A stretch of DNA of 64,000 bases from Streptomyces plumbidurans (GTDB taxonomy: Bacteria > Actinomycetota > Actinomycetes > Streptomycetales > Streptomycetaceae). Positions 51,105-59,674 of this stretch are shown here, in pieces (within the stretch, counting starts at the first letter, position 1; each line of letters opens with the position of its first letter). The notes beneath the pieces are model-generated. The model was not told the DNA's origin, did no database searches, and was given only the letters and a program-made list of their open reading frames with translations. The stretch spans positions 1-64,000 of the forward strand of contig NZ_JAFJSY010000001.1 in assembly GCF_019857225.1 (NCBI RefSeq), read 5' to 3'. A program made the translations under genes and the position numbers.

Positions 51105-52310
51105 TCAGGACGCCAGGAACTCCGACAGCCCCGTCAGCAGCCGGTCGACGTCCTCCGCGTTGTTGTAGGGCGCGAGGCCGACGCGCAGGCCGCCGGTGTC
51201 GCCCAGGCCGAGGTGGCGGGAGGCCTCGATGGCGTAGAACGATCCCGAGGGGGCGTGGACGCCGCGCTGGGCGAGGAAGGCGTACGCGTCCGTCGTGGAG
51301 CGGTTGTCGAACGTCAGCAGCAGGGTGGGGGTGCGGTCGGCCGCCCGGGAGTGGATCGTGATGCCGTCGAGGGCGGACAGGCCCTTGTCGAGCTGTGTGC
51401 GCAGGCCGTCCTCGTGCCCTTCGAGCGCCGTGAAGGCCGCGTTCAGGCGCTCGCGGCGGGTTCCCGTGGCGTCCGGGTCGAGTCCGGCGAGGAAGTCGAC
51501 CGCGGCGGTCGTGCCCGCGAGGAACTCGTAGGGCAGCGTGCCGAGTTCGAAGCGCTCGGGGACCTCGTCGGAGGAGGGCAGGAGCTTGTCCGGGCGCAGG
51601 GTGTGCAGCAACTCCGGCCGGGCGGCGAGGACTCCGTGGTGCGGGCCGAGGAACTTGTAGGCGGAGCAGACGTAGAAGTCCGCGCCGAGCTGTTCCAGGT
51701 CGACCAGGGAGTGCGCGGCGTGATGGACGCCGTCGACGTGGCAGAGCGCCCCCACCTCGTGCGCCAGGCGGGCGATCTCGGGGACCGCGGGCCGGGTGCC
51801 GATGAGGTTGGAGGCGGCGGTGACGGCCACCAGGCGGGTACGTCCGGACAGCACGGCGCGGATGTCGTCGGGGGTCAACTCCCCTGTGGCGGGGTCGAAT
51901 TCGGCCCAGCGGACGGTGACCCCGGCCTGCGCTGCGGCCTGCACCCAGGGGCGGATGTTGGCGTCGTGGTCGAGGCGGGTGACGACCACCTCGTCGCCGG
52001 ACCGCCAGGTCTTGGCGAGGGTGCGGGAGAACTCGTAGGTGAGCTGGGTGGCGCTGCGGCCGAAGACGATCCCCGTGGGGTCCGCGCCCAGCAGGTCCGC
52101 CATGGCCCGGCGCGCCCCGGTCACGATGGCGTCGGCGTTGCGCTCCCCCGGCGCGATCCGTCCACGGTTCGACAGGGGCTGGGACATCGCGTCGGCGATG
52201 GCGCGGATGACCGCTTGCGGGGTCTGGGTGCCGCCCGGGCCGTCGAAGTGCGCCGTTCCGGCTGCGAGGGCAGGGAACTGGGAGCGGATGGCGGTGATGT
52301 CGTACGTCAC
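51105..52310 (-). CDS. Class V aminotransferase fold protein of the TIGR01976 cysteine desulfurase-like group
   Basis: 401 residues. The PLP-binding Lys219 lies in C-S-A-Y-K-F-L-G-P-H-H-G, and H-V-D-G-V-H-H-A-A-H (190-200) stacks on the cofactor. The C-terminal loop that carries the persulfide Cys in NifS/IscS is G-V-H-A-P-S-G-S-F-Y-A here, with no Cys. So it is probably not a sulfur-transferring desulfurase but a lyase or epimerase of the fold. AGGAGC precedes the GTG. No Fe-S cluster genes nearby. Confidence 0.87.
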   Translation of the reverse strand: MTYDITAIRSQFPALAAGTAHFDGPGGTQTPQAVIRAIADAMSQPLSNRGRIAPGERNADAIVTGARRAMADLLGADPTGIVFGRSATQLTYEFSRTLAKTWRSGDEVVVTRLDHDANIRPWVQAAAQAGVTVRWAEFDPATGELTPDDIRAVLSGRTRLVAVTAASNLIGTRPAVPEIARLAHEVGALCHVDGVHHAAHSLVDLEQLGADFYVCSAYKFLGPHHGVLAARPELLHTLRPDKLLPSSDEVPERFELGTLPYEFLAGTTAAVDFLAGLDPDATGTRRERLNAAFTALEGHEDGLRTQLDKGLSALDGITIHSRAADRTPTLLLTFDNRSTTDAYAFLAQRGVHAPSGSFYAIEASRHLGLGDTGGLRVGLAPYNNAEDVDRLLTGLSEFLAS

Positions 52311-52318
52311 GGAAAGCT

Positions 52319-52394
52319 CCTGTCGCTGCCTGTCGTGCCTGTCGCTACGCGTCGCTGCCTGTCGCTACGTGCTGCCTGTTGCCGCCTTCGCTAC
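52319..52394. repeat. Degenerate short repeats of TGTCGCTGCC/TGTCGCTAC
   Basis: The stretch upstream of the aminotransferase-like gene is built of variants such as CTGTCGCTGC, CTGTCGTGC, CTGTCGCTACG and GTCGCTGC, about 9-12 bp each. Looks like slippage expansion; no clear palindrome. Confidence 0.55.
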
Positions 52395-52501
52395 CGGGCC
52401 GGAGCAACGATCCTGCGCGATCATCGGGGACGTGGCAACCACGCGTCGGGGGCTGTGCGCGGTGGCAGGAGTTGCCCGGCCCGGTCAGCGATCCGCTTCG
52501 C

Positions 52502-53398
52502 TCAGCGGCCGATGCCGTCCAGTTCGGCCAGATCCTCGCCGGACAGGGAGAGTCCGGCGCCGGCGATGTTCTCGCGCAGATGGGCGGTGGACGACGTACC
52601 GGGAATGAGCAGGATGTTCGGCGAGCGTTGCATCAGCCAGGCCAGCGCGACCGACATCGGCGTCGCCCCCAGCCGACCGGCGACCTTCGAGAGGGCCTCG
52701 GACTGCAGCGGCGTGAAGCCTCCCAAGGGGAAGAACGGCACGTAGGCGATGCCATCGGCGGCGAGGCGGTCCACGAGATCGTCGTCATGGCGGTGGGCGA
52801 GGTTGTACATGTTCTGCACGCACACGATCGGGGCGATACCGCGCGCCTCGGCGACCTGCTCCGGCGTGACATTGCTGACGCCGAGGTGCCGGATCAGGCC
52901 CTCTCGCTGAAGCTCGGCAAGCGTCTCGAATGCCTCGGTGATCGAGTCGGGCCGGGTGCCCTGGGCATCGCCCATGCGCATGTTGACCAGGTCGAGAGTG
53001 TCGACGCCGAGGGACTCGAGGTTCTCGTGGACCTGTTTGCGCAGGTCCTCGGGGCGCCGGGCCGTAGGCCAGCCGCCCTGTGCGTCGCGGGTCGCGCCCA
53101 CTTTGGTGGCGATGAACAGCGACTCCGGATACGGGTGCAGCGCTTCGCGGATCAGCTCATTCGTGACGCGCGGTCCGTAGGCGCCGCTGGTGTCGATGTG
53201 GGTGATCCCGAGGTCGACTGCTTCGCGCAGGACGGCCAGGGCGCCGTCGTGGTCGGCGGGCGGGCCCATGACCCATGGGCCGGCGAGCTGCATCGCGCCG
53301 TATCCGAACCGGGTGACGGTCGAGTCACCCAGCGTCCAGCTTCCGCCCGGAAGGGATGATCTTCCGCCCGGAAGGGATGATGCGGAGGGCGTGTTCAT
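52502..53398 (-). CDS. Aldo/keto reductase
   Basis: 298 residues, TIM barrel. I-D-T-S-G-A-Y-G (catalytic Asp and Tyr), F-I-A-T-K-V-G (Lys) are present; the fourth catalytic position, usually His in L-x-x-H, is Arg in D-L-V-N-M-R-M-G. The NADPH site is L-L-I-P-G-T-S-S. Such variants are common in the YdbC-like branch. The N-terminus holds a duplicated S-S-L-P-G-G. AAAGG lies 10 nt before the ATG at 53396-53398. Divergent from an HxlR redox-type regulator. Confidence 0.9.
   Translation of the reverse strand: MNTPSASSLPGGRSSLPGGSWTLGDSTVTRFGYGAMQLAGPWVMGPPADHDGALAVLREAVDLGITHIDTSGAYGPRVTNELIREALHPYPESLFIATKVGATRDAQGGWPTARRPEDLRKQVHENLESLGVDTLDLVNMRMGDAQGTRPDSITEAFETLAELQREGLIRHLGVSNVTPEQVAEARGIAPIVCVQNMYNLAHRHDDDLVDRLAADGIAYVPFFPLGGFTPLQSEALSKVAGRLGATPMSVALAWLMQRSPNILLIPGTSSTAHLRENIAGAGLSLSGEDLAELDGIGR
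53340..53381 (-). repeat. Two perfect tandem 21-bp repeats inside the reductase N-terminus
   Basis: 53340-53360 and 53361-53381 are identical. They encode S-S-L-P-G-G-R and its copy near residues 7-20 of the aldo/keto reductase, before the barrel. Each copy includes TTCCGCCCGGAA, close to the TACTTCC/GGAAGTA arms of the upstream operator. Confidence 0.8.
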
Positions 53399-53473
53399 CA
53401 CGGTGCCTTTCACTTCTTGTCACACCAAGCGGGGTGGGGTCGCTCCGACCCCCTTGCATCAGTGTTGGGGAGT

Positions 53474-53507
53474 TACTTCCTGCCGGGAAGTAGGCACTAT
53501 GAAGTGC
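53474..53507. promoter_or_regulatory. Two inverted repeats between the reductase and HxlR genes
   Basis: TACTTCC-TGCCG-GGAAGTA (53474-53492) has perfect 7-bp arms. GCACT-ATGA-AGTGC (53494-53507) follows. HxlR dimers bind dyads of this size; position fits divergent control. Confidence 0.6.
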
Positions 53508-53539
53508 GTAGCTACCCCTGAGAGTGAGAGGCGACCTCG

Positions 53540-53989
53540 GTGACGACGATGAAGGACGGCAAGACGACAAAGACCGGCAAGAAGGCGCAGACCAAAGCGG
53601 AGTACAACGCGCTTCTGGCCATGTGCCCCAGCCGTCAGCTGCTCGACCGGATCTCGGACAAGTGGGTCGTGCTGATCCTGTGCGCGCTGGCCGGTGAGGC
53701 GTCCGAAGAGTCCGGCGAGGCCCGCACCCCGAAGGCCATGCGCTACTCGGAGCTCGCCCGGCTCCTGGCCGGCGTCAGCCAGAAGATGCTGACCCAGACC
53801 CTACGAGCCCTCGAACGCGACGGCCTGCTCACCCGCACTGTGACGCCGACGGTCCCCGTCACCGTCACCTACGAGCTGACCGACCTCGGCCTCTCGCTCC
53901 ACCACATGACGCGCGGGCTCCGCGAGTGGGCGCAGAGCAACATGGACCACGTCCTCGCCAACCGCGAGAAGCACGACGCACGAGCTTGA
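53540..53989 (+). CDS. HxlR family regulator (QorR/HypR-like)
   Basis: 149 residues. The HxlR winged helix is M-C-P-S-R-Q-L-L-D-R-I-S-D-K-W-V-V-L-I-L, then M-R-Y-S-E-L-A-R-L-L-A-G-V-S-Q-K-M-L-T-Q-T-L-R-A-L-E-R-D-G-L. Cys29 just before the HTH is the position of the redox Cys in QorR, YodB and HypR. An extra Lys-rich N-terminus precedes it. It probably senses quinones or aldehydes and controls the divergent aldo/keto reductase. GAGAGG precedes the GTG; an ATG three codons on is possible. Confidence 0.9.
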   Translation: MTTMKDGKTTKTGKKAQTKAEYNALLAMCPSRQLLDRISDKWVVLILCALAGEASEESGEARTPKAMRYSELARLLAGVSQKMLTQTLRALERDGLLTRTVTPTVPVTVTYELTDLGLSLHHMTRGLREWAQSNMDHVLANREKHDARA

Positions 53990-54053
53990 TGCGGGGGCGG
54001 GCGAGGACGACGGCCTGATCGAAAATGTCTGGCGGTTCGGGCGCGGGTGGGGT

Positions 54054-54059
54054 TACGCT
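54054..54059 (+). promoter_or_regulatory. -10 box of a probable leaderless promoter (upstream ORF)
   Basis: TACGCT is followed by 7 nt and then the ATG at 54067 that opens the 18-codon ORF; no Shine-Dalgarno is present there. Confidence 0.45.
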
Positions 54060-54066
54060 CCCGCCG

Positions 54067-54123
54067 ATGACTACTCATTCTGTTGCCAGATTGGGGGTCC
54101 CGTCCGCGCAAGGTGAGTGCTGA
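54067..54123 (+). CDS. Putative 18-residue leader peptide overlapping the next gene (TGATG)
   Basis: The ORF reads M-T-T-H-S-V-A-R-L-G-V-P-S-A-Q-G-E-C and stops at TGA (54121-54123). The stop shares one base with the ATG of the 478-residue protein. Its start is 7 nt after TACGCT, so it would be the first translated codon of a leaderless mRNA. Its codons 15-17 supply AAGGTGAG, the Shine-Dalgarno of the main gene. It may only serve to couple translation, or may sense amino-acid supply; nothing in the sequence favours a specific sensor. Confidence 0.5.
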   Translation: MTTHSVARLGVPSAQGEC

Positions 54124-55559
54124 TGGCCACTCACACCGCGAACGGGGATTCCTCCCTCTCCTTCTGGCCGCGCGTGCGCGAGTTCGCCGTGCCGCCCTCC
54201 ATGATCGAGACCGCTACCGCCCGGCGCCGCGTCGGCGACTGGGCAGGCGCGTGCTCCGCCGCAGGCATGGACGTGGACCTGAGCCTGCGTTCCCTGACAC
54301 ACAGTCACGGCCGTGCGCTCATGGCCCAAGTGCGTGCCGATCTACGGCAGTTGGCGCCCGACCTGCTGCGCTGGCACATGCCGAGGATCGCTCCCGACGG
54401 GCTGCTGCGACCCGGTCTGACGATCGCCCTGGCCCGCTACGCCGCAGCGGAACGGGACGAGCCGGGTCCACTGCACCTCGTGGTCCGGACACCACCGGCC
54501 TGGGCGGACGCCGGACAGCGCATCAGCCTCGGTCTGTGGGACGGTTCCCACCCCGAGGCGTACGCCCGCCGCCATCCGCATCCTCGCCCCGGCCGACGCT
54601 TCCGTCTCGACCTGCACCGGCATCTGTGGGACGCGAGCAGGGCCGACGAGTTGCGCTCGCGGTCAGGGGTTGATCGGCCGGTCGACCACGAACGCGCGTT
54701 GTCTGAAAGGGAGTTGTCGGATCCGGAGTTGCCGGAGTTGCCGGAGACGGTTCCCCACCGGGATCGCTGCGCCCTGAACCGCTGGGCCGCCGAGGCGGGG
54801 ATCGTGCTCCGCGCCGAGGGGCGACAGGAGGCGGGCGGTTCCGTTCTCGTACGGCTCGGGGGCCGGCACCGGCTGGTTCTGGACGTACCGTCCGCGGGGC
54901 GGGCACCTGTCGTACGGCTCGCAGACAGTGCCAAGTCCGAACGGGGGCACGGTTCCTCACTGCCGGTGCTCCCCGACGCGGCGACCTGGGTTCCGCCCGA
55001 CGTGGAGTTGCTGCGCGCCGGTGCGATCGAACCCGGTCGGCTGCATCCGCTGGTCGCCGCCGCGCTCGTTCCGGACCACTCGCCCGGACCGGCCGGTCCT
55101 GCCGAACTGCCAGAAGCCCCACGCCTGGTGGATTGCCGTGGCGTACCGCACCGGATCGGTCTGGTCGACGGGGTGCTCGCCCCGCTCGACCACGATCCGG
55201 ACGAGATCCGGCGCGAGGAACTGCTGGTCGCGCTGACCGGTACGCCGCTGCCCTGTCTGCGCGCGATCGACGAAGCACACCGGCGCCCGGACTGTCTCAC
55301 CGGTGTCCGCGAACGCCTCGACCACGGCGACATCGCCGGTGCGCTGGCCGTGGTGGAGGGGCTGCTCGGGCCCGAAGCGGTGCTGCGCGATGGCCCGTTG
55401 CGGGCCGAACTCGAGGCGGCCGCCCAACGCCGGATCACCTACGGCCTGTTCCGGGCGGGCCTGATCGGCACCGCCCACCGGCCTCCACGTCTGCGTCCCG
55501 ACGACCCGTGCCGCACCCGGGACAACCGAGCGCATCCGCGCCACGCCTCCCACCGCTGA
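54123..55559 (+). CDS. Unknown protein, first large gene of the MoxR/VWA cassette
   Basis: 478 residues, no domain I recognise. The N-terminal part is helical (SLSFWPRVREFAVPPSMIETATARRRVGDWAGACSAAGMDVDLSLRSL). A middle part rich in His/Arg/Pro (HPEAYARRHPHPRPGRRFRLDLHRHLWD) and a C-terminal part about 300-450 (LVDCRGVPHRIGLVDGVLAPLDHDPDEIRREELLVAL) follow. No signal peptide or membrane segment. It stands 143 bp before the MoxR gene on the same strand, and the intergenic DNA is C-rich with repeats of CTCACCCGCCGCTGAACCAC. Possibly the substrate or adaptor of the ATPase pair (inference). Confidence 0.75.
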   Translation: MATHTANGDSSLSFWPRVREFAVPPSMIETATARRRVGDWAGACSAAGMDVDLSLRSLTHSHGRALMAQVRADLRQLAPDLLRWHMPRIAPDGLLRPGLTIALARYAAAERDEPGPLHLVVRTPPAWADAGQRISLGLWDGSHPEAYARRHPHPRPGRRFRLDLHRHLWDASRADELRSRSGVDRPVDHERALSERELSDPELPELPETVPHRDRCALNRWAAEAGIVLRAEGRQEAGGSVLVRLGGRHRLVLDVPSAGRAPVVRLADSAKSERGHGSSLPVLPDAATWVPPDVELLRAGAIEPGRLHPLVAAALVPDHSPGPAGPAELPEAPRLVDCRGVPHRIGLVDGVLAPLDHDPDEIRREELLVALTGTPLPCLRAIDEAHRRPDCLTGVRERLDHGDIAGALAVVEGLLGPEAVLRDGPLRAELEAAAQRRITYGLFRAGLIGTAHRPPRLRPDDPCRTRDNRAHPRHASHR

Positions 55560-55702
55560 ACCACCCTCACCCGCCGCCGAACCACGACGCACTCACCGCT
55601 GCACCCACCCCTCACCCGCCGCTGAACCACCCCTCACCCGGCGCTGCTCCCTCGCACCACCCCGGCCTCCACCCGTCTTCTACATACCCACGGTGATCAA
55701 AC

Positions 55703-56935
55703 ATGCCTGCTCACACCCTGCCCGCCCCTTCTCAACTCGACGTGGCCGCCGACCTGTTGACCCTCCTGCGTGACACCACGACCGAACCCCGCCCCGACAT
55801 CCAGCTGGAAGCCCTGACGCTGGCCGTGGCGGCCGACCTGCCGGTGCTGCTGTGGGGTGAGCCGGGGATCGGCAAGACCGCGGCCCTGACGCAGCTCGCC
55901 GAGTCGCTGGACCTCCCGCTGACCACGGTGATCGCGAGCGTGCACGAACCGTCCGACTTCGCGGGGCTGCCCGTCGTAGGGGACGATCCGGCGGAGCAGG
56001 GGATCCCGATGGCCCCGCCGGACTGGGCGGTTCGGCTGGTGCGGGCCGGGCGGGGGCTGCTGTTCCTGGACGAGCTGTCGACCGCACCGCCCGCCGTGCA
56101 GGCAGCGCTGCTGCGGCTCGTACTGGAGCGGCGGATCGGCGCCCTCCGGCTGCCGCCCGGCGTGCGCATCGTGGCCGCCGCCAACCCGCGGTCCTCGGCG
56201 GCCGACGGCTGGGAGCTGAGCCCGCCGCTGGCCAACCGGTTCGTGCACCTGCAGTGGACCCACGACCACGAGGTGGTCGTGCGCGGGCTCGCCGGCACCT
56301 GGCCGCGCGCCGCGCTGCCCCGCCTCTCCCCCGAGAAGCTGCCTGAGGCGGTGGACTTCGCCCGTCGCGCCGTGTGCGCGCTGCTCACCGCGCGTCCCAA
56401 GCTGGTGCATCAGCTGCCCACCAACGAGACCCGTCGCGGGGGTGCCTGGCCGTCGCCCCGGAGTTGGGAGATGACCCTGAGCCTGATCGCCTTCGCGACC
56501 GCGGCCGGTTCCTCCCGGGACGTGCTCGCGCTGCTGGTGCGGGGCACCGTGGGCGACGGGCCCGGGCTCGAACTCCTGGCCAGTCTCGACCGGTTGGACC
56601 TGCCCGACCCCGAGGTGCTGCTCGCCGACCCGACGGCTGTCGAACTGCCGGAGCGGGGCGATCTGCGTCAGGCGGTGCTCGACGGCGTGGTGGCCGCGGT
56701 CCGCAACCGGCCGGAGAGGTCCCGCTGGGACGCGGCGTGGGCACTCCTGGTCCATGCGCTGGAGACCGGGGCGCCGGACCTGGTCGTCGTCCCTGCGACC
56801 ACACTCGCCACGCTGCGCCGCGAGGACTGGGACGTACCGGCGGCGATCGAGAAACTCGCCGGAGCGGTCTCCGTGTCCCGGCGCGCGGACCACGCGGCGG
56901 CCCGTGCCGCCCTCTCCGCGGAGGCGGGCCGATGA
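55703..56935 (+). CDS. MoxR family AAA+ ATPase
   Basis: 410 residues. Walker A G-E-P-G-I-G-K-T (52-59), Walker B L-L-F-L-D-E (119-124), sensor 1 Asn161 in A-A-A-N-P-R, and a second arginine region near S-P-P-L-A-N-R-F. MoxR proteins act as chaperones, together with a VWA protein, to insert metal or assemble complexes, for example RavA-ViaA in E. coli. The stop overlaps the VWA gene ATG (ATGA), so the products are made together. Only a weak GGTG precedes the start. Confidence 0.9.
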   Translation: MPAHTLPAPSQLDVAADLLTLLRDTTTEPRPDIQLEALTLAVAADLPVLLWGEPGIGKTAALTQLAESLDLPLTTVIASVHEPSDFAGLPVVGDDPAEQGIPMAPPDWAVRLVRAGRGLLFLDELSTAPPAVQAALLRLVLERRIGALRLPPGVRIVAAANPRSSAADGWELSPPLANRFVHLQWTHDHEVVVRGLAGTWPRAALPRLSPEKLPEAVDFARRAVCALLTARPKLVHQLPTNETRRGGAWPSPRSWEMTLSLIAFATAAGSSRDVLALLVRGTVGDGPGLELLASLDRLDLPDPEVLLADPTAVELPERGDLRQAVLDGVVAAVRNRPERSRWDAAWALLVHALETGAPDLVVVPATTLATLRREDWDVPAAIEKLAGAVSVSRRADHAAARAALSAEAGR

Positions 56936-58290
56936 GCAGGGCCGAAGCCGGGACACCGGCCGCGACGCGGGTACGCGAACATCCCGGAGTACGCGAACAG
57001 CCCGATGCACCGGCCGCGACGGAAGATGCACCCCCCGCAACCCCCGCGCCCCCGGCCACACCCGCCGCCCTCGGACTCGACCTCGACAAGCTCTTCGCTG
57101 CCCGTCTGTACGCCGCCCGCGCACGGCCCTATCTCGCGACCGCGCTGTTCGCCCTGCACACCGTCGAGTCGCGGCAGGTGCCGACGATGGCCGTGGACCG
57201 GTACTGGCGGTGCTACGTCTCGCCCGCGTTCGTGGACCGTATGCCGGTGGAGGAGTTGGCGAGCGTATGGGTGCACGAGGCGTCGCATCTGCTGCGCGAC
57301 CACCACGGGCGCGGTGACCGCGTCGCCCGCGAGCGCGGGCTGACCGGCCCCGGGGAACGCCTGCGGATGAACATCGCCGCGGACTGCGAGATCAACGACG
57401 ACGTCTACGGCGACGGGCTGCCCCGGCCGGAGGGCGCGGTGGAGCCGGCCGTCCTGGGGCTCTCCGAGGGGGAGTTGATGGAGGACTATCTGCGGCAGTT
57501 CACGCTGGGCGCGCGGACGCTGAGCATGGCCTGGCTGGACTGCGGCAGCGGTGCCGACGGACTGGACCGGGAGTGGGAGCTCGGTCCGGACGGTGCGCAC
57601 GGGCTGAGTGCGCAGGAGCAGGACGCGGTGCGGTTCCGGGTGGCGGAAGGTCTCAAGGGGCGTCCGGGCCGCGCCTCGAAGGGGTGGAAGCGGTGGGCCG
57701 AGGAGGCGTTCCATCCGCCGCAGCCGTGGCGGGAGTTGCTGGGAGCGGCGGTCCGCTCGGCGGCCTCGGCGCCGGGCGCGGGCGAGGACTACAGCTACGG
57801 CCGGCCCTCGCGGCGCGCGGCCGGGCTGCCCGGAGTCGTCCTGCCGAGTCTGCGGCGCAGACCGCCACGGGTGACGGTGATCATCGACACGTCCGGTTCG
57901 GTCAGCGATACGGAGCTGGGCAGCGCGCTGGTGGAGGTCACCGCCATCTCGCGTGCCGTGGGCGGCCGTCGCGACCTGGTCACCGTGGTGCCGTGCGACG
58001 CGGCGGCCCGGATCGCGCATCCGCTGTGCCGGGCCGAGGGGATTCCGCTGCTGGGCGGTGGCGGCACGGATCTGCGCACGGGCTTCGCCAAGGCGCTGCG
58101 CACGCATCCGCAGCCCGACGTGGTCGTGGTGCTGACCGACGGACAGACCCCGTGGCCGGCCGCACGACCGGCGTGCCGGACGGTGGTGGGGCTGTTCCCC
58201 CGCCCGTGGTCCACGGGCGCGGACGAGGACGATCCCGGCTATGTGCCGACGGCGCCGCCCGCCTGGGCACGGGTGGTGAACATCGGGTAG
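56932..58290 (+). CDS. Putative metallopeptidase (DUF2201 N-terminal) fused to a VWA-like domain
   Basis: 452 residues. A disordered Pro/Ala/Thr N-terminus (1-45) is followed by a helical domain with the zinc motif H-E-A-S-H (115-119) and a third-ligand helix A-A-D-C-E-I-N-D-D (149-157). A C-terminal VWA-like domain starts at about 312 with the MIDAS D-T-S-G-S (319-323), and further V-V-L-T-D-G and G-G-G-G-T-D-L. GGAGG in the end of moxR is its Shine-Dalgarno. It is the partner of the MoxR ATPase. Whether the zinc site is catalytic is not shown by sequence. Confidence 0.87.
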   Translation: MSRAEAGTPAATRVREHPGVREQPDAPAATEDAPPATPAPPATPAALGLDLDKLFAARLYAARARPYLATALFALHTVESRQVPTMAVDRYWRCYVSPAFVDRMPVEELASVWVHEASHLLRDHHGRGDRVARERGLTGPGERLRMNIAADCEINDDVYGDGLPRPEGAVEPAVLGLSEGELMEDYLRQFTLGARTLSMAWLDCGSGADGLDREWELGPDGAHGLSAQEQDAVRFRVAEGLKGRPGRASKGWKRWAEEAFHPPQPWRELLGAAVRSAASAPGAGEDYSYGRPSRRAAGLPGVVLPSLRRRPPRVTVIIDTSGSVSDTELGSALVEVTAISRAVGGRRDLVTVVPCDAAARIAHPLCRAEGIPLLGGGGTDLRTGFAKALRTHPQPDVVVVLTDGQTPWPAARPACRTVVGLFPRPWSTGADEDDPGYVPTAPPAWARVVNIG

Positions 58291-58408
58291 CGGTCCGTGG
58301 CGCGTCGAATGCCACGAAGCGGCCACGAAGCGGTCACGGAGCGCAGTTGACGGCTACGAAGTGGTAACAGACAGCAACCGTCCGGGCGTTGCTCTGGTCC
58401 AGCCCACC

Positions 58409-59674
58409 ATGAAGATCTGTTTCCTGCTCCACAACGCCTACGGGATAGGGGGCACCATCACCACCACGTTCAACCTGGCCCAGGCGCTGGCCGAGCGGCA
58501 CGAGGTGGAGATCGTCTCCGTGCTGCGCCACCGCAAGCAGCCGAACTTCGTGCTGGACCCGAGGGTGAGTCTGCGCCCCCTGGTGGATCTCAGGCAGGAG
58601 AGACAGCATGCGTTACATCTGAGGCCGGCGAGGGTGTTCCCGCGTGCCGAGTACCGCTACGGGCAGTACAGCGAGCTGACCGACCGGCGGATCCGCGAGT
58701 GCCTCGCCACGACCGACGCCGATGTGGTGATCGGCACCCGGCCCGGCCTCAATGTGCATCTCGCACTGGAGGCTCCGCCGCATGTGGCCAGGATCGGGCA
58801 GGAGCACCTCACCCTCGACAACCACTCCCCCAGGCTGCGCGGTGCGCTGCGCCGCGCCTACCGGCGGCTCGACGTGCTCACCACGGTGACCGAGGCGGAC
58901 GCCCGCGTCTACCGGCGCAAGATGCGGCTGCCCGGCGTACGGGTGGAGGCCCTGCCCAACAGCGTTCCTGATCCCGTGCTGCCCGCCGCCGACAACAGCG
59001 CGAAGGTGGTCGTGGCGGCCGGCCGGCTGGTGCCGGTCAAACGCTACGACCTGCTCATCGAGGCCTTCTCCGTGGTCGCCGCCGCGCACCAGGACTGGCA
59101 GTTGCGCATCTACGGCAAGGGTGAGGAGCACGACCGGCTGCAGAAGCTTGTCGCCGAACTCGGCCTGTGGAACAACGTGTTCCTGATGGGCGCGGCGGCC
59201 CCGATGGAGGCGGAGTGGGTCAAGGGCTCGATCGGCGCCGCCGCCTCGAACTTCGAGCCGTTCGGCATGACCATCGTGGAGGCGATGCGCTGCGGTCTGC
59301 CGGTGGTGAGCACCGACTGCCCGCACGGCCCGGGCGAGATCATCGAGGACGGGGTCGACGGCCGGCTGGTGCCGGTCGGGGACCGCGACGCGCTGGGCGC
59401 CGCCCTGCTGGAGCTGGTGGGTGACGACGAGCGGCGCCGGCGTGCGGGCCGTGCGGCACGGGAGAACGCACGGCGATTCGCGCCCGGCCCGGTGGTCGCG
59501 CAGGCCGAGGACCTGCTCGCGGCGGCGGTCGCCGCGCGCCGTAGCGGACGGCGCGTCGCACGAGACCGTGCCCGCGCCCACCAGGTGGCGATCAGCCAGG
59601 GCTTCGCGGCCCGCGACGCCGCGCTGACCGCGGCGAGCACCGTGCGGCGGACGATACGGAGGACGCGCGGATGA
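58409..59674 (+). CDS. GT4 family glycosyltransferase
   Basis: 421 residues, GT-B fold. M-K-I-C-F-L-L-H-N-A-Y-G-I-G-G-T (1-16) begins the acceptor half; V-V-V-A-A-G-R-L-V-P-V-K-R-Y-D (200-214) opens the donor half; E-P-F-G-M-T-I-V-E (E283/E291) is the EX7E motif binding a nucleotide sugar. A basic C-terminal helix (RRSGRRVARDRARAHQ) may touch membrane or polymer. ATG at 58409 chosen from homology; no Shine-Dalgarno is visible and a GTG at 58361 is possible. The stop overlaps the next gene (ATGA). Confidence 0.85.
   Translation: MKICFLLHNAYGIGGTITTTFNLAQALAERHEVEIVSVLRHRKQPNFVLDPRVSLRPLVDLRQERQHALHLRPARVFPRAEYRYGQYSELTDRRIRECLATTDADVVIGTRPGLNVHLALEAPPHVARIGQEHLTLDNHSPRLRGALRRAYRRLDVLTTVTEADARVYRRKMRLPGVRVEALPNSVPDPVLPAADNSAKVVVAAGRLVPVKRYDLLIEAFSVVAAAHQDWQLRIYGKGEEHDRLQKLVAELGLWNNVFLMGAAAPMEAEWVKGSIGAAASNFEPFGMTIVEAMRCGLPVVSTDCPHGPGEIIEDGVDGRLVPVGDRDALGAALLELVGDDERRRRAGRAARENARRFAPGPVVAQAEDLLAAAVAARRSGRRVARDRARAHQVAISQGFAARDAALTAASTVRRTIRRTRG

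Noticed and set aside
54123..58290. VMAP-type ternary conflict (immunity) system
   Set aside because: The pair MoxR + VWA is present, but no VMAP-type protease, effector nuclease or death-like domain is recognisable, and the VWA protein is of the DUF2201 kind.
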